Shown here: in pieces, positions 25,449-33,319 of the stretch
Position numbering within the stretch: position 1 is the first letter of the stretch
Layout: every line of letters starts with the position of its first letter
Source of the DNA: Candidatus Xianfuyuplasma coldseepsis
Lineage (GTDB): Bacteria > Bacillota_I > Bacilli_A > Izemoplasmatales > Izemoplasmataceae
Length of the DNA stretch: 64,000 nt
Assembly (NCBI RefSeq): GCF_014023125.1
Contig: NZ_CP048914.1
Coordinates: 1,516,698-1,580,697, forward strand
Direction of reading: 5' to 3'
Program-made: the position numbers and the translations under genes
The notes under the pieces: generated by a model
Database searches by the model: none
The model's input: only the letters and a program-made list of their open reading frames with translations
What the model was told of the DNA's origin: nothing

Positions 25449-26129
25449 ATGAAACAACTGCAACAGTTCTTTGATTTATCCTTTAATAATCCAGCATTGC
25501 TTGAAACCGCATTAACTCATTCTAGTTATGCCAACGAAAACAATTGTGAAAGCAATGAACGACTGGAATTTATTGGCGATGCTGTACTGGATGTCATGAT
25601 GGGGAAGTACCTCTATGAAAAGTATCCCGACTACAACGAAGGAAATTTAACCAAATTACGGGCAAAAAATGTTTGTGAAAGCGCGCTTGTTGAATACGCA
25701 AAAGCCTGTCAACTAAATGAATATTTACGTCTGGGGAAAGGCGAAGAAAAAAGTGGTGGTCGACAACGGACTGCCTTACAAGCTGATGCTTTTGAAGCTC
25801 TTATTGGAGCCGTTTATATGGATAAAGGACTTACCGAGTGTTACAAAATATTCAATCACGTTGTCATTCCTCTTGTCGAAGAAGATCGCAGTGACGACTT
25901 CGTTGACTACAAATCGTATTTACAGGAATTGGTCCAGTCGGATAAACGGACGTTGGAATACCGGATTGTCAATGAGTACGGGCCTTCCCATGATAAGACC
26001 TTTGTCACCCGGGTGTACATGGACCAGATTTTGATGGGGGAAGGCGAAGGAAAAACAAAAAAAGAAGCCGAGCAAAAAGCAGCTGAAATGGCGCTAAAAA
26101 AGCTTGCAATCAGGTCAATAAAATTCTAA
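25449..26129 (+). CDS. rnc: Ribonuclease III
   Basis: 226 aa. The RNase III signature NERLEFIGDAVLD is at 36-48 (metal ligands Glu40 and Asp44), a second acidic cluster DAFEALIGAVYMD near 115, and the double-stranded RNA-binding domain at about 155-225 (KSYLQELVQ ... KKEAEQKAAEMAL). Processes rRNA precursors and duplex RNAs. Coupled to plsX; an intrinsic terminator ends the operon. Confidence 0.96.
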   Translation: MKQLQQFFDLSFNNPALLETALTHSSYANENNCESNERLEFIGDAVLDVMMGKYLYEKYPDYNEGNLTKLRAKNVCESALVEYAKACQLNEYLRLGKGEEKSGGRQRTALQADAFEALIGAVYMDKGLTECYKIFNHVVIPLVEEDRSDDFVDYKSYLQELVQSDKRTLEYRIVNEYGPSHDKTFVTRVYMDQILMGEGEGKTKKEAEQKAAEMALKKLAIRSIKF

Positions 26130-26157
26130 AAAGATTATTGGAAAATAGTCTTTTTTT
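26128..26157 (+). terminator. rnc terminator
   Basis: AAAAAGATTATT-GGAA-AATAGTCTTTTT with one G-U pair and a T run. Confidence 0.88.
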
Positions 26158-26169
26158 TCCTTTTTTTTA

Positions 26170-26178
26170 TGATATAAT
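26170..26178 (+). promoter_or_regulatory. Extended -10 promoter of dnaD-nth
   Basis: TATGATATAATG, 23 nt upstream of the dnaD ATG. Confidence 0.55.
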
Positions 26179-26201
26179 GGAAGTCCAAGCGAGGTGAGGA
26201 C

Positions 26202-26834
26202 ATGGACATTAGTAACTTAAAATCAATGATACGTAAAAACATTGTCGACTTTTCAGAGTTGGTTTTAAACAACTATCAAAATATCGGACTTGATGAGGTC
26301 GATGCGATTATCATTATCAAATTGAATTATTTATTAAATCGCAATATCACCTTTATTCATCCGCAAAAATTATCCAACATGTTATCCATTTCCGCACAAA
26401 CCACCACCAAGCGAATCAATAATTTAATTGACGCTGGATACATTACCATGGAGTTGGTGAAAAACGACCATGGGAAAGAAACCGAAAGTTTTAATTTGGA
26501 CAACGTCATTGAACGAATTATGAAAGCAGATTTCGAAGATAAAATGCTGCATGCAAAAGAAGATAATGTGGAATCACGCTTGGTTCAGTTATTTGAATCC
26601 GAATTTCGCAAACCATTATCGGTACTGGACATTCAAACAATCACAAAGTGGTTGAATGATGATCACTATACATATGAAGAGATTAAAAACGCATTATTTG
26701 AAGCAAGTAAAGCCCGAAAACACAGTATTAAATATGTGGATGGAATTTTATTGCAACAAACCGCAGAAGAACCACAACAAAAATATAATCAAACAACACT
26801 GATTAAGGATCTAAAGAAGATATGGACCGAGTAA
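26202..26834 (+). CDS. dnaD: DnaD-like primosomal protein
   Basis: 210 aa: an N-terminal winged-helix domain (about 1-110; LSISAQTTTKRINNLIDAGYITME) and a C-terminal DnaB_2/DDBH2 domain (about 125-185; SRLVQLFESEFRKPLSVLDIQTITKWL ... YVDGIL). DnaD remodels DnaA-bound DNA and loads the helicase at origins and restart sites. The pairing with nth, which starts 13 nt inside this gene, is conserved in Bacillus and supports the name. Confidence 0.88.
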   Translation: MDISNLKSMIRKNIVDFSELVLNNYQNIGLDEVDAIIIIKLNYLLNRNITFIHPQKLSNMLSISAQTTTKRINNLIDAGYITMELVKNDHGKETESFNLDNVIERIMKADFEDKMLHAKEDNVESRLVQLFESEFRKPLSVLDIQTITKWLNDDHYTYEEIKNALFEASKARKHSIKYVDGILLQQTAEEPQQKYNQTTLIKDLKKIWTE

Positions 26835-27463
26835 AAACGATTCTTCATGTGTTGAACGAAATGTTTCCAAATGCACAATGTGAACTGGTTCACAACAATG
26901 GGTTTGAACTATTAATCGCGGTTATGCTCAGTGCTCAAACAACCGATAAATCCGTAAATCTTCTTACGGATTCTCTTTTTAAGAAATACCATACACCACA
27001 AGACTTTTTACAGGTTCCACTTGAAGAATTGGAACAAGATTTACGCCGTATTGGACTGTATAAAAACAAGGCAAAAAATATTCAGAAAATGTGTCAAATC
27101 TTGTTGGATCAATTTGATGGGGAAGTACCGAGTTCACAGGTGGAACTAGAAACCCTACCGGGTGTCGGTCGTAAAACCGCAAACGTCGTCTTAAGTGTCT
27201 GGTTTGGGGTTCCGCGAATTGCCGTTGATACGCATGTAGAACGCGTCAGTAAACGACTGAAACTAGCCTATCTGAATGATAATGTTCACCAAGTTGAAGA
27301 AAAATTGATGCGTAAGATCCCTCGTGATAAATGGAGTGATACCCATCACAAAATGATTTTCTTTGGACGATATCATTGCACCGCGAGAAATCCAAAATGC
27401 GACGAGTGCCCATTACAAGACTTGTGTCGATATCCGAATATAAATGTACGTAAAAACGGTTAA
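26822..27463 (+). CDS. nth: Endonuclease III
   Basis: 213-aa bifunctional DNA glycosylase/AP lyase for oxidised pyrimidines. HhH motif LPGVGRKTANVV with catalytic Lys118, catalytic Asp136 in AVDTHVERVS, and a complete C-terminal 4Fe-4S cluster ligand set C186-x6-C193-x2-C196-x5-C202. Overlaps dnaD and ends at a strong terminator. Confidence 0.97.
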   Translation: MDRVKTILHVLNEMFPNAQCELVHNNGFELLIAVMLSAQTTDKSVNLLTDSLFKKYHTPQDFLQVPLEELEQDLRRIGLYKNKAKNIQKMCQILLDQFDGEVPSSQVELETLPGVGRKTANVVLSVWFGVPRIAVDTHVERVSKRLKLAYLNDNVHQVEEKLMRKIPRDKWSDTHHKMIFFGRYHCTARNPKCDECPLQDLCRYPNINVRKNG

Positions 27464-27480
27464 TATAACCGTTTTTTTTA
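27453..27480 (+). terminator. dnaD-nth terminator
   Basis: AAAACGGTTA-ATA-TAACCGTTTT followed by T; the nth stop is inside the stem. Confidence 0.92.
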
Positions 27481-27635
27481 TGACATATTTGTCAGTAAGA
27501 GGAGATGAAAGTCGGAAAAATATGTTGAAATAAATGTAAAAAATACACACCAATTACGATAATGTGCGGATTTTGATTCAGGTTTTTCATTTCGATGTTT
27601 TTTTCAATAAGATATTATCCGAATGTGAAAGACAC

Positions 27636-27645
27636 TTGTATACAA
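27636..27645. promoter_or_regulatory. Palindrome TTGTATACAA over the -10 of the HTH-TPR gene
   Basis: Perfect 10-bp palindrome that includes a TACAAT -10 element, about 20 nt before the ATG at 27665. Possible autoregulatory operator; no -35 box stands out. Confidence 0.4.
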
Positions 27646-27664
27646 TAGTAGATGGAGGTGGATT

Positions 27665-28939
27665 ATGAGTATACAAAGCTTAAAACATCGAATCCATAAA
27701 CGCATGGAATTACAGAAATACAAACAGGATTATTCTGATATTGGGAGTTTCATCAAACGCAAACGGAAGGAGCTGAATATCACACAAGATGAAGTTTCAA
27801 ATGGTATATGCAGCATCAGTTACTTGTCGAAAATCGAAAACAATCAAATAGTACCAAGTTCATTCTATATTCAAGAAATCATGGACAAGTTGGATATTGA
27901 TGAAGCAATCTATTCCGTTAGTTTGCGGGATAAACAATATGTCAGCGAGATGATTCAAGCATTTTTCTATCGTAACGAATCACTATTAGAATCGCTGTAT
28001 GATGATATCAAAGATGTGGAGCACAATGTTGTTATCAATCTATGTAAATTAGGATATACGGTATATCATCATCTCGAAGACACCAACCAATACGTGATGA
28101 TGTTGGAACATGTTGTAAACAATATGACCGAAGAAGAAATCCGACTTTATTTGTTGTTTTCTGCTCTCTTTTTTATCGATCGTGAAGATTATAAGAGCGC
28201 ATTGGAGTTTGTCCTTCTACAAGAGACGTTACCACAGGAAAATCCGATGATTAATGGGTTGTTTAAGGATGTTTCCTATCAAGTGAAAGTGCGATTACGA
28301 ATGACGATTTCTGCTGCTGATGATTACCGTGATGCAATGAATATTTACCAAGCTCACAATAATATCAAGCGTTCATTAGAGTTAACACTACAAAAAGCCC
28401 AAGCTAATGTTAAGGAGCATCCTCAAAAAACATTGAAGATGATTGATACGATTCCATTGGAACTATTGCGACAACAGAATCAAGATTGGTATTACTACTT
28501 AAAGGCTTTGGCATTGTATAATCTTGATAAATACCAAGATGCAACCTTGTCGTTGAAGAGTATTCGAGAAAACTCCACATACTATATGCGAAAAATGACA
28601 CTCCTACTACGCATTTGTCAAATCGAATGTGATGATGAGATGACATCTCAAATCATCGCCATGCTGCATCAATATCAACCAAATAAACAAGAACTTACTT
28701 GTAAAATATATTATCATTATCTAGTAGAAGAATCCGATTCTCAAAAACAGTATTTACGTGATGTGGCAATTCCGTTTTCGATTCGAGTTGGTGATTATGA
28801 TAAACTCGAAGAGTATACCAATGCATTGATGGAGATTTGTATTGAGCATGCTCGGTATAAAGAGGCAACACAGCACTATAATAAGTATCAAAAAGAATTA
28901 TCTAAAATTCAAAAAATCCTGTATCAAAAAACACCTTGA
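27665..28939 (+). CDS. HTH-XRE regulator with helical repeats (RRNPP-like)
   Basis: 424 aa. A canonical XRE helix-turn-helix at about residues 20-80 (IGSFIKRKRKELNITQDEVSNGICSISYLSKIENNQIVPS) is followed by some 330 residues of antiparallel helices consistent with TPR repeats. This is the architecture of RRNPP-type, peptide-responsive regulators, but no small peptide gene is adjacent. GGAGGTGG precedes the ATG. It is distinct in sequence from the paralogous pair near 38-40 kb. Monocistronic, ends at a hairpin shared with mrp. Target genes are unknown. Confidence 0.75.
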   Translation: MSIQSLKHRIHKRMELQKYKQDYSDIGSFIKRKRKELNITQDEVSNGICSISYLSKIENNQIVPSSFYIQEIMDKLDIDEAIYSVSLRDKQYVSEMIQAFFYRNESLLESLYDDIKDVEHNVVINLCKLGYTVYHHLEDTNQYVMMLEHVVNNMTEEEIRLYLLFSALFFIDREDYKSALEFVLLQETLPQENPMINGLFKDVSYQVKVRLRMTISAADDYRDAMNIYQAHNNIKRSLELTLQKAQANVKEHPQKTLKMIDTIPLELLRQQNQDWYYYLKALALYNLDKYQDATLSLKSIRENSTYYMRKMTLLLRICQIECDDEMTSQIIAMLHQYQPNKQELTCKIYYHYLVEESDSQKQYLRDVAIPFSIRVGDYDKLEEYTNALMEICIEHARYKEATQHYNKYQKELSKIQKILYQKTP

Positions 28940-28953
28940 AAACTCAAGGTGTT
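28926..28953 (-). terminator. Terminator of mrp, shared hairpin
   Basis: AACACCTTGA/TCAAGGTGTT with a 4-nt loop; the T run is on the minus strand, so it mainly serves mrp. Confidence 0.85.
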
Positions 28954-29947
28954 ATAGTTCTTTCATGATTTTATTAGCTAAACCAAGATAATCAATACCA
29001 ATCGGTTCTTTCATTCCAAAAATACTTAGATGATCTTGTGGTTGTCCAATCGGAATAGATTGCAATACTTTTGTTTTTAATTTGTCAGCAACGATTTTAC
29101 CGCCGCCTTCACCAAAGATGTTTAAACGATCTCCTTTGTGATCTAGATACGACATGTTTTCCACAACACCAAGTAGTTCATGCTTCAACTCTGTAGCAGC
29201 AAAACCTGCTTTTACAGCAATATGAGAAGCACTAGGATGTGGTGTCGTGACGATGATCATTTTACAGTCCGGAATGAAGTTTGTGATATCGAGTGCGACA
29301 TCACCTGTTCCAGGAGGAAGATCGACTAAGACGTATTCAATGTCATCACTCCAAATTACATCATAGAAGAAGTGGGTTAACATTTTTCCAAGCATCGGTC
29401 CACGCCACATAAGTGGTTTATCTGGCTGTAAGAAAAATTCGGTTGAAATCAATTCGATGCCATCGACATTATACGGTAGGATTTTTCCATCCTTTGTTCC
29501 TTTTGGTTGGGAAATGTCCATATCCAATATTGTAGGAATGCTACTTCCATAAATATCTGCATCAATAATTCCCACTTTTTTACCAAGTCGTTTTAAGGCG
29601 TATGCAAGATTTGCCGTAACGGTCGATTTTCCGACGCCACCCTTACCGGATGCTACACCAATGTATTTGACTTCACGAGAAAGGATACTATCATCTTTTT
29701 TATTAAGTTGATAATCTGCTTTTACCCCTTTAAAGCCGAGATCTAACTTGATTAACTTTGCAAGTTGACGCGTCATATAACGTTTGTACTCGTCTTTATC
29801 ATCATCCAAACCGATAATTAACGTTACGGATTGTTTTTCTTCATCGATATCGAGATGTTTAATACCATTTGTTTCTGCTAATGTTTTTTCACAAGATGGA
29901 TCCACTAATTGATTGATGTGATCGCGTACTTGTTCTTTTGTATACAT
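28952..29947 (-). CDS. Mrp/SalA family iron-sulfur carrier-type ATPase
   Basis: 331 aa: N-terminal DUF59/MIP18 domain (1-85) and a MinD-like P-loop ATPase with the deviant Walker A ASGKGGVGKST (about 99-109), YGSSIPTIL switch and DLPPGTGDV Walker B. The CxxC pair that binds a bridging cluster in ApbC/Nbp35 proteins (usually after VENMSY) is absent (MSYLDHKGDRLNIFG), as in SalA-like members. ATG 29947 has GGGTGA before it and is preferred to a GTG three codons earlier. The promoter is buried in a perfect dyad. Confidence 0.88.
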   Translation of the reverse strand: MYTKEQVRDHINQLVDPSCEKTLAETNGIKHLDIDEEKQSVTLIIGLDDDKDEYKRYMTRQLAKLIKLDLGFKGVKADYQLNKKDDSILSREVKYIGVASGKGGVGKSTVTANLAYALKRLGKKVGIIDADIYGSSIPTILDMDISQPKGTKDGKILPYNVDGIELISTEFFLQPDKPLMWRGPMLGKMLTHFFYDVIWSDDIEYVLVDLPPGTGDVALDITNFIPDCKMIIVTTPHPSASHIAVKAGFAATELKHELLGVVENMSYLDHKGDRLNIFGEGGGKIVADKLKTKVLQSIPIGQPQDHLSIFGMKEPIGIDYLGLANKIMKEL

Positions 29948-29955
29948 AATAATCA

Positions 29956-29982
29956 CCCAAAAGTAATTATAGTACTTTTGGG
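29956..29982. promoter_or_regulatory. Perfect dyad spanning the mrp -10 element
   Basis: CCCAAAAGTA (29956-29965) and TACTTTTGGG (29973-29982) flank a 7-bp centre that holds, on the minus strand, TATAAT. The arm nearest the gene also supplies part of the GGGTGA ribosome-binding site. An operator at this position would block the promoter. Confidence 0.6.
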
Positions 29983-30001
29983 CGAAAATGCAACTAATAC
30001 A

Positions 30002-31144
30002 CTAAATTATCACGGGTTTAAATTCCTGTGTATACAACGCAGTTTTACTCGCGATAGAATAGACTTTTGCAACACGTAATTCGATATCGATATAAGGATG
30101 CAATCCTTCTTTGATTTTTGTATAAATCGGGACATCAATATCTTTCTTGATTGCATTCAAATGACCTTGTCCATTCGTGTTCATTCCTAACACACGAATG
30201 TATTGTGGACGAAACGATGTAATCTCGGAATCGGTCACGTTGCATAGAATATGAGCAATCATTCGTTGCAACTTGGAGATAGGATATCGCTTGCTGATCA
30301 ACTGTTGAATGAAACTATCAATACTATCAAATGTATGAATCGTTTTCATACGGTTTTCTAATCCTTCAACAACATGTGCGTATTGCTGCAGTGATTCAGC
30401 ACTTTCACGATGAACAATTGATTTCAATGTTGGTACAAAATCATCGTATGTGACGATCGAATGGTTGTCAAATGTACGTGCAACATCCTGTGGTACATAC
30501 ATCGAGATATCTTGCTGATCTCGTAATAATTGACGGATCGCAGTCGCACTCTGGATATCCGTATGTTCCGTGATGTGATCAAAATAGCCCGTTTTTATTC
30601 GTTGAATTGTATGGAATGTAATACTAGAATGTAGTTCGTTACCTGCAATAATATACTGAATACCAAGAATATTATTAGGTTTATCATAATCGCTGTTAGG
30701 GTGAACGGCTGACATCGCCATATCGCTTGCGGTTGGATAGGAGTAGCCTTCTTGGAGATAAGTGTGCAATTTCTGATTGTATGAATCACTTTGCAATACA
30801 TCACCATATTGCTTTAATTGCTCAATATCATTAGATTCACTACCAAAATACACATCTGTAACACCGAGTTTATCCAATATTGCAATCGATGAAAAGGCAA
30901 ATCGATTGGCATTTTGTACACTCCAAACAAATGGTAGTTCAACAACCAGATCAATGCCATTACTAAGTGCCCACTTTGTCCGAGTGAACTTATCTACAAT
31001 CGCTGGTTCTCCCCGTTGGGTAAAATACCCAGACATAACCGCAATCAAAACATCACATTTACTTTGTCGTTTGACTTCGTTAATGTGATGAAGATGTCCA
31101 TTGTGAAGTGGATTGTACTCCACGACAATACCTACAATTTTCAT
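30002..31144 (-). CDS. tmcAL: tRNA(Met) cytidine acetate ligase TmcAL
   Basis: 380 aa (YlbM family). Makes N4-acetylcytidine at the wobble base of elongator tRNA-Met from acetate and ATP. The nucleotidyltransferase-like N-terminus VGIVVEYNPLHNGHLHHI carries the HxGH motif, followed by MSGYFTQRGEPAIVDKF and a C-terminal helical tRNA-binding part. It is divergent from the yceD-rpmF operon, an arrangement also seen in Bacillus (ylbM-ylbN-rpmF). Confidence 0.95.
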   Translation of the reverse strand: MKIVGIVVEYNPLHNGHLHHINEVKRQSKCDVLIAVMSGYFTQRGEPAIVDKFTRTKWALSNGIDLVVELPFVWSVQNANRFAFSSIAILDKLGVTDVYFGSESNDIEQLKQYGDVLQSDSYNQKLHTYLQEGYSYPTASDMAMSAVHPNSDYDKPNNILGIQYIIAGNELHSSITFHTIQRIKTGYFDHITEHTDIQSATAIRQLLRDQQDISMYVPQDVARTFDNHSIVTYDDFVPTLKSIVHRESAESLQQYAHVVEGLENRMKTIHTFDSIDSFIQQLISKRYPISKLQRMIAHILCNVTDSEITSFRPQYIRVLGMNTNGQGHLNAIKKDIDVPIYTKIKEGLHPYIDIELRVAKVYSIASKTALYTQEFKPVII

Positions 31145-31170
31145 AGAATATCCTTTCTTGGGGATACCAA

Positions 31171-31199
31171 TTGACTTTCTGCTATAATATAAGTATAAT
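31171..31199 (+). promoter_or_regulatory. Promoter of yceD-rpmF
   Basis: TTGACT, 17-nt spacer, TATAAT; 24 nt before the ATG of the YceD gene. Confidence 0.8.
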
Positions 31200-31222
31200 T
31201 GATACGCTTGGAGGTGTCAAAG

Positions 31223-31681
31223 ATGAAATGGACGATTCATGAACTTATGAAACATGCGAAAACAGATAATCAAATCAATACGGTTGTTGATTTGTCCCAG
31301 TTTATCGATGGAACCGATATTATCTCGATCTCAGATGTCAAAGTACAAGGAGAATATGAGGTCTTTGATCAAGAAGAATTTGTCTTTTATCTTGAAATTG
31401 AATGCGAGCTGATTCTTCCCTGCGCCATTACCCTAAAAGAGGTCCATTATCCGATGCATATTGAGACAGAAGAAGTCTTTACAACATTCAAAGACGATGA
31501 TTCTCATTATATTGAGGGAATAACTATTGACTTATTGCCGATAATATGGTCTAATATATTATTGGAAATGCCAATGCGCGTTATAAGCGAAGGAGCTTAT
31601 GATGAAGTGACCTATGAAAATGATGAATTTGAAGAGGAAGTAACCAACGTATTTGCAGACCTAAAAAATTACGACAAATAG
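31223..31681 (+). CDS. YceD/DUF177 family protein
   Basis: 152 aa of the DUF177 family, whose members are encoded next to rpmF and are needed for normal 23S rRNA levels in some bacteria. ATG 31223 has GGAGGTG upstream; an alternative start 8 codons earlier would fall on the -10 box. Features: acidic C-terminus and the family's [19 protein letters not shown] strand with one cysteine. Followed 11 nt later by rpmF. Confidence 0.85.
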   Translation: MKWTIHELMKHAKTDNQINTVVDLSQFIDGTDIISISDVKVQGEYEVFDQEEFVFYLEIECELILPCAITLKEVHYPMHIETEEVFTTFKDDDSHYIEGITIDLLPIIWSNILLEMPMRVISEGAYDEVTYENDEFEEEVTNVFADLKNYDK

Positions 31682-31692
31682 GAGTGACTCAA

Positions 31693-31890
31693 GTGGCAGT
31701 ACCATTTCGAAGAACTTCAAAAACTGCGAAACGCAAACGTCGTACACACTACAAACTAAGTGTTCCTGGTATGGTTGTATGTCCAAACTGTGGAGAAATG
31801 AAATTAGCACACCGTGTTTGTAAAGAATGTGGGTACTACAACGGTCGCGTAGTTGTTGAAGCGAAAGAAGACGAAGTAGTCGAAGACTAA
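31693..31890 (+). CDS. rpmF: 50S ribosomal protein L32
   Basis: 65 aa beginning with AVPFRRTSK after a GTG start; AGGAG lies 8 nt ahead. Zinc-ribbon type with two pairs, CPNCGE and CKECGYY, so the zinc-dependent form. C-terminal acidic extension [10 protein letters not shown]. Co-transcribed with the YceD gene, as is usual. Confidence 0.96.
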   Translation: MAVPFRRTSKTAKRKRRTHYKLSVPGMVVCPNCGEMKLAHRVCKECGYYNGRVVVEAKEDEVVED

Positions 31891-31900
31891 CTTCCAAAAG

Positions 31901-31925
31901 AAAACGCTGGATGCAGCGTTTTTCT
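31901..31925 (+). terminator. rpmF terminator
   Basis: AAAACGCTG-GATG-CAGCGTTTT and a T run. Confidence 0.92.
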
Positions 31926-31954
31926 TTTACAATTTTTTCATTTCATGATAAGAT
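31926..31954 (+). promoter_or_regulatory. Promoter of rsmH
   Basis: TTTACA, 17-nt spacer with TG extension, TAAGAT; begins directly at the end of the rpmF terminator. Confidence 0.65.
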
Positions 31955-31978
31955 AACATCGACAAAGAAGGTGCAACT

Positions 31979-32908
31979 ATGGTAGAACATATTTCAGTTT
32001 TATTACAAGAAAGCTTGACGTATTTGAATATTAAAGAAGATGGAATTTATGTAGACTGCACCCTCGGTGGTGGCGGTCATTCTTCAGCGATACTAAGCCA
32101 GTTAACGACAGGTCATCTGTATGCATTTGATCAAGATCAATATGCGATTGATCGAGCTACCGAAAAACTACAAAATATATCCCCAAACTTCACAATCATC
32201 AAGTCTAATTTTCGTCATCTTGCATCCGAACTTGAGAAACTTGGTGTCACTGCCGTTGATGGAATATTATATGACTTAGGAGTTTCGTCGTTTCAATTTG
32301 ACTTACCAGATCGGGGATTCAGTTATAATTACGATGCACCACTCGATATGCGGATGAACCAACAGCAAAATCTTACTGCAGAAACCATCGTCAATACCTA
32401 TGATTTTCATGAGTTGATGAAAATCTTGTATCGTTATGCAGACGAATCCTATGCGAAACAAATCGCGAGACAAATCGAAAAAGATCGACAAGTTCAACCA
32501 ATTAAAACAACATTTGAACTGGTGGATGTCATCAAACGTGCATTGCCACAAAAACGACTAAACAAAAAAGGTCACCCAGCAAAGAAAACATTTCAAGCAC
32601 TTCGTATTGCAGTGAATGATGAGTTGCGAGTGTTTGAAGAATCACTTGAGCAAGCATTTCCACTATTAAATGTGGATGGTCGAATCGTTGTCATCTCTTT
32701 CCATTCTTTAGAAGATCGAATTGCGAAAACGATGTTTCGCGAACAGACGACAATCAATATCCCCAAACATATTCCAATTACACCCGATCTTGAACCGGAT
32801 TTCGAATTACTTCATCGGAAGGTAATTTTACCTTCACAAATGGAGTTAGAGCAAAACAATCGTGCTCACAGTGCCAAATTACGGGCAATAAAAAGAGTGA
32901 AAAAGTAA
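31979..32908 (+). CDS. rsmH: 16S rRNA m4C1402 methyltransferase RsmH
   Basis: 309 aa. SAM motif VDCTLGGGGHSSAIL near 24, FDQDQYA and the internal family insertion GHPAKKTFQALRIAVNDELRVFEE, then VISFHSLEDRIAK near the C-terminus. Normally between mraZ and ftsL in the division/cell-wall cluster; here it is alone, followed by tRNA genes. That isolation fits a lineage that has lost or dispersed the dcw cluster, though the rest could be elsewhere. Confidence 0.96.
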   Translation: MVEHISVLLQESLTYLNIKEDGIYVDCTLGGGGHSSAILSQLTTGHLYAFDQDQYAIDRATEKLQNISPNFTIIKSNFRHLASELEKLGVTAVDGILYDLGVSSFQFDLPDRGFSYNYDAPLDMRMNQQQNLTAETIVNTYDFHELMKILYRYADESYAKQIARQIEKDRQVQPIKTTFELVDVIKRALPQKRLNKKGHPAKKTFQALRIAVNDELRVFEESLEQAFPLLNVDGRIVVISFHSLEDRIAKTMFREQTTINIPKHIPITPDLEPDFELLHRKVILPSQMELEQNNRAHSAKLRAIKRVKK

Positions 32909-32918
32909 AGGCAAATTA

Positions 32919-32947
32919 TTGACACAAAAATGGCTTTGTGATATTAT
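32919..32947 (+). promoter_or_regulatory. Promoter of tRNA-Gly(GCC)
   Basis: TTGACA, 17-nt spacer, TATTAT. The end of the spacer, CTTTGTGA, is repeated in the next tRNA promoter. Confidence 0.88.
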
Positions 32948-32967
32948 GTTTTTGCTACCAAAAAACT

Positions 32968-33041
32968 GCAGTAGTAGTTTAACGGTAAAATACAACCTTG
33001 CCATGGTTGGGTTGGGGGTTCGATTCCCCTCTACTGCTCCA
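32968..33041 (+). tRNA. tRNA-Gly (anticodon GCC)
   Basis: 74 nt with an encoded CCA end. The acceptor arm GCAGTAG pairs with CTACTGC; anticodon stem CAACC/GGTTG encloses loop TTGCCAT with GCC at 33000-33002; the T loop contains GTTCGATTC. Confidence 0.97.
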
Positions 33042-33074
33042 TTTTGGTCGCAAAACAAAAAATATGATTCGATA

Positions 33075-33103
33075 TTGACACGATATCCGCTTTGTGATAT
33101 CAT
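33075..33103 (+). promoter_or_regulatory. Promoter of tRNA-Gly(TCC)
   Basis: TTGACA, 17-nt spacer ending CTTTGTGA, TATCAT: nearly a copy of the promoter of the preceding tRNA gene. Confidence 0.8.
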
Positions 33104-33118
33104 ACAATAGACACTTAC

Positions 33119-33192
33119 GCAGGTGTAGTTTAATGGTAGAACCTCAGCCTTCCAAGCTGATTGTGAGGGTTCGATTCCCTTCACCTGCTCCA
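33119..33192 (+). tRNA. tRNA-Gly (anticodon TCC)
   Basis: 74 nt, CCA encoded. Acceptor GCAGGTG/CACCTGC; anticodon stem TCAGC/GCTGA with loop CTTCCAA (TCC at 33151-33153); T loop GTTCGATTC. Confidence 0.97.
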
Positions 33193-33202
33193 GTTGAAAA
33201 TT

Positions 33203-33229
33203 AAAGACCTTTATGAGGTCTTTTTTTTT
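33203..33229 (+). terminator. Terminator of the tRNA-Gly unit
   Basis: AAAGACCT-TTATG-AGGTCTTT followed by a long T run. Confidence 0.9.
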
Positions 33230-33319
33230 GAGAATATTTGTCAAAACATGTATTTGATTATGATATAATTACATTAGTCTGTAATCCTATATTATAAATA
33301 AAAGAAGGGATGTAAAGGA

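Noticed and set aside
27464-27664. Small peptide gene next to the 424-aa HTH-TPR regulator
   Set aside because: Short ATG frames here stop within a few codons and none has a signal sequence.
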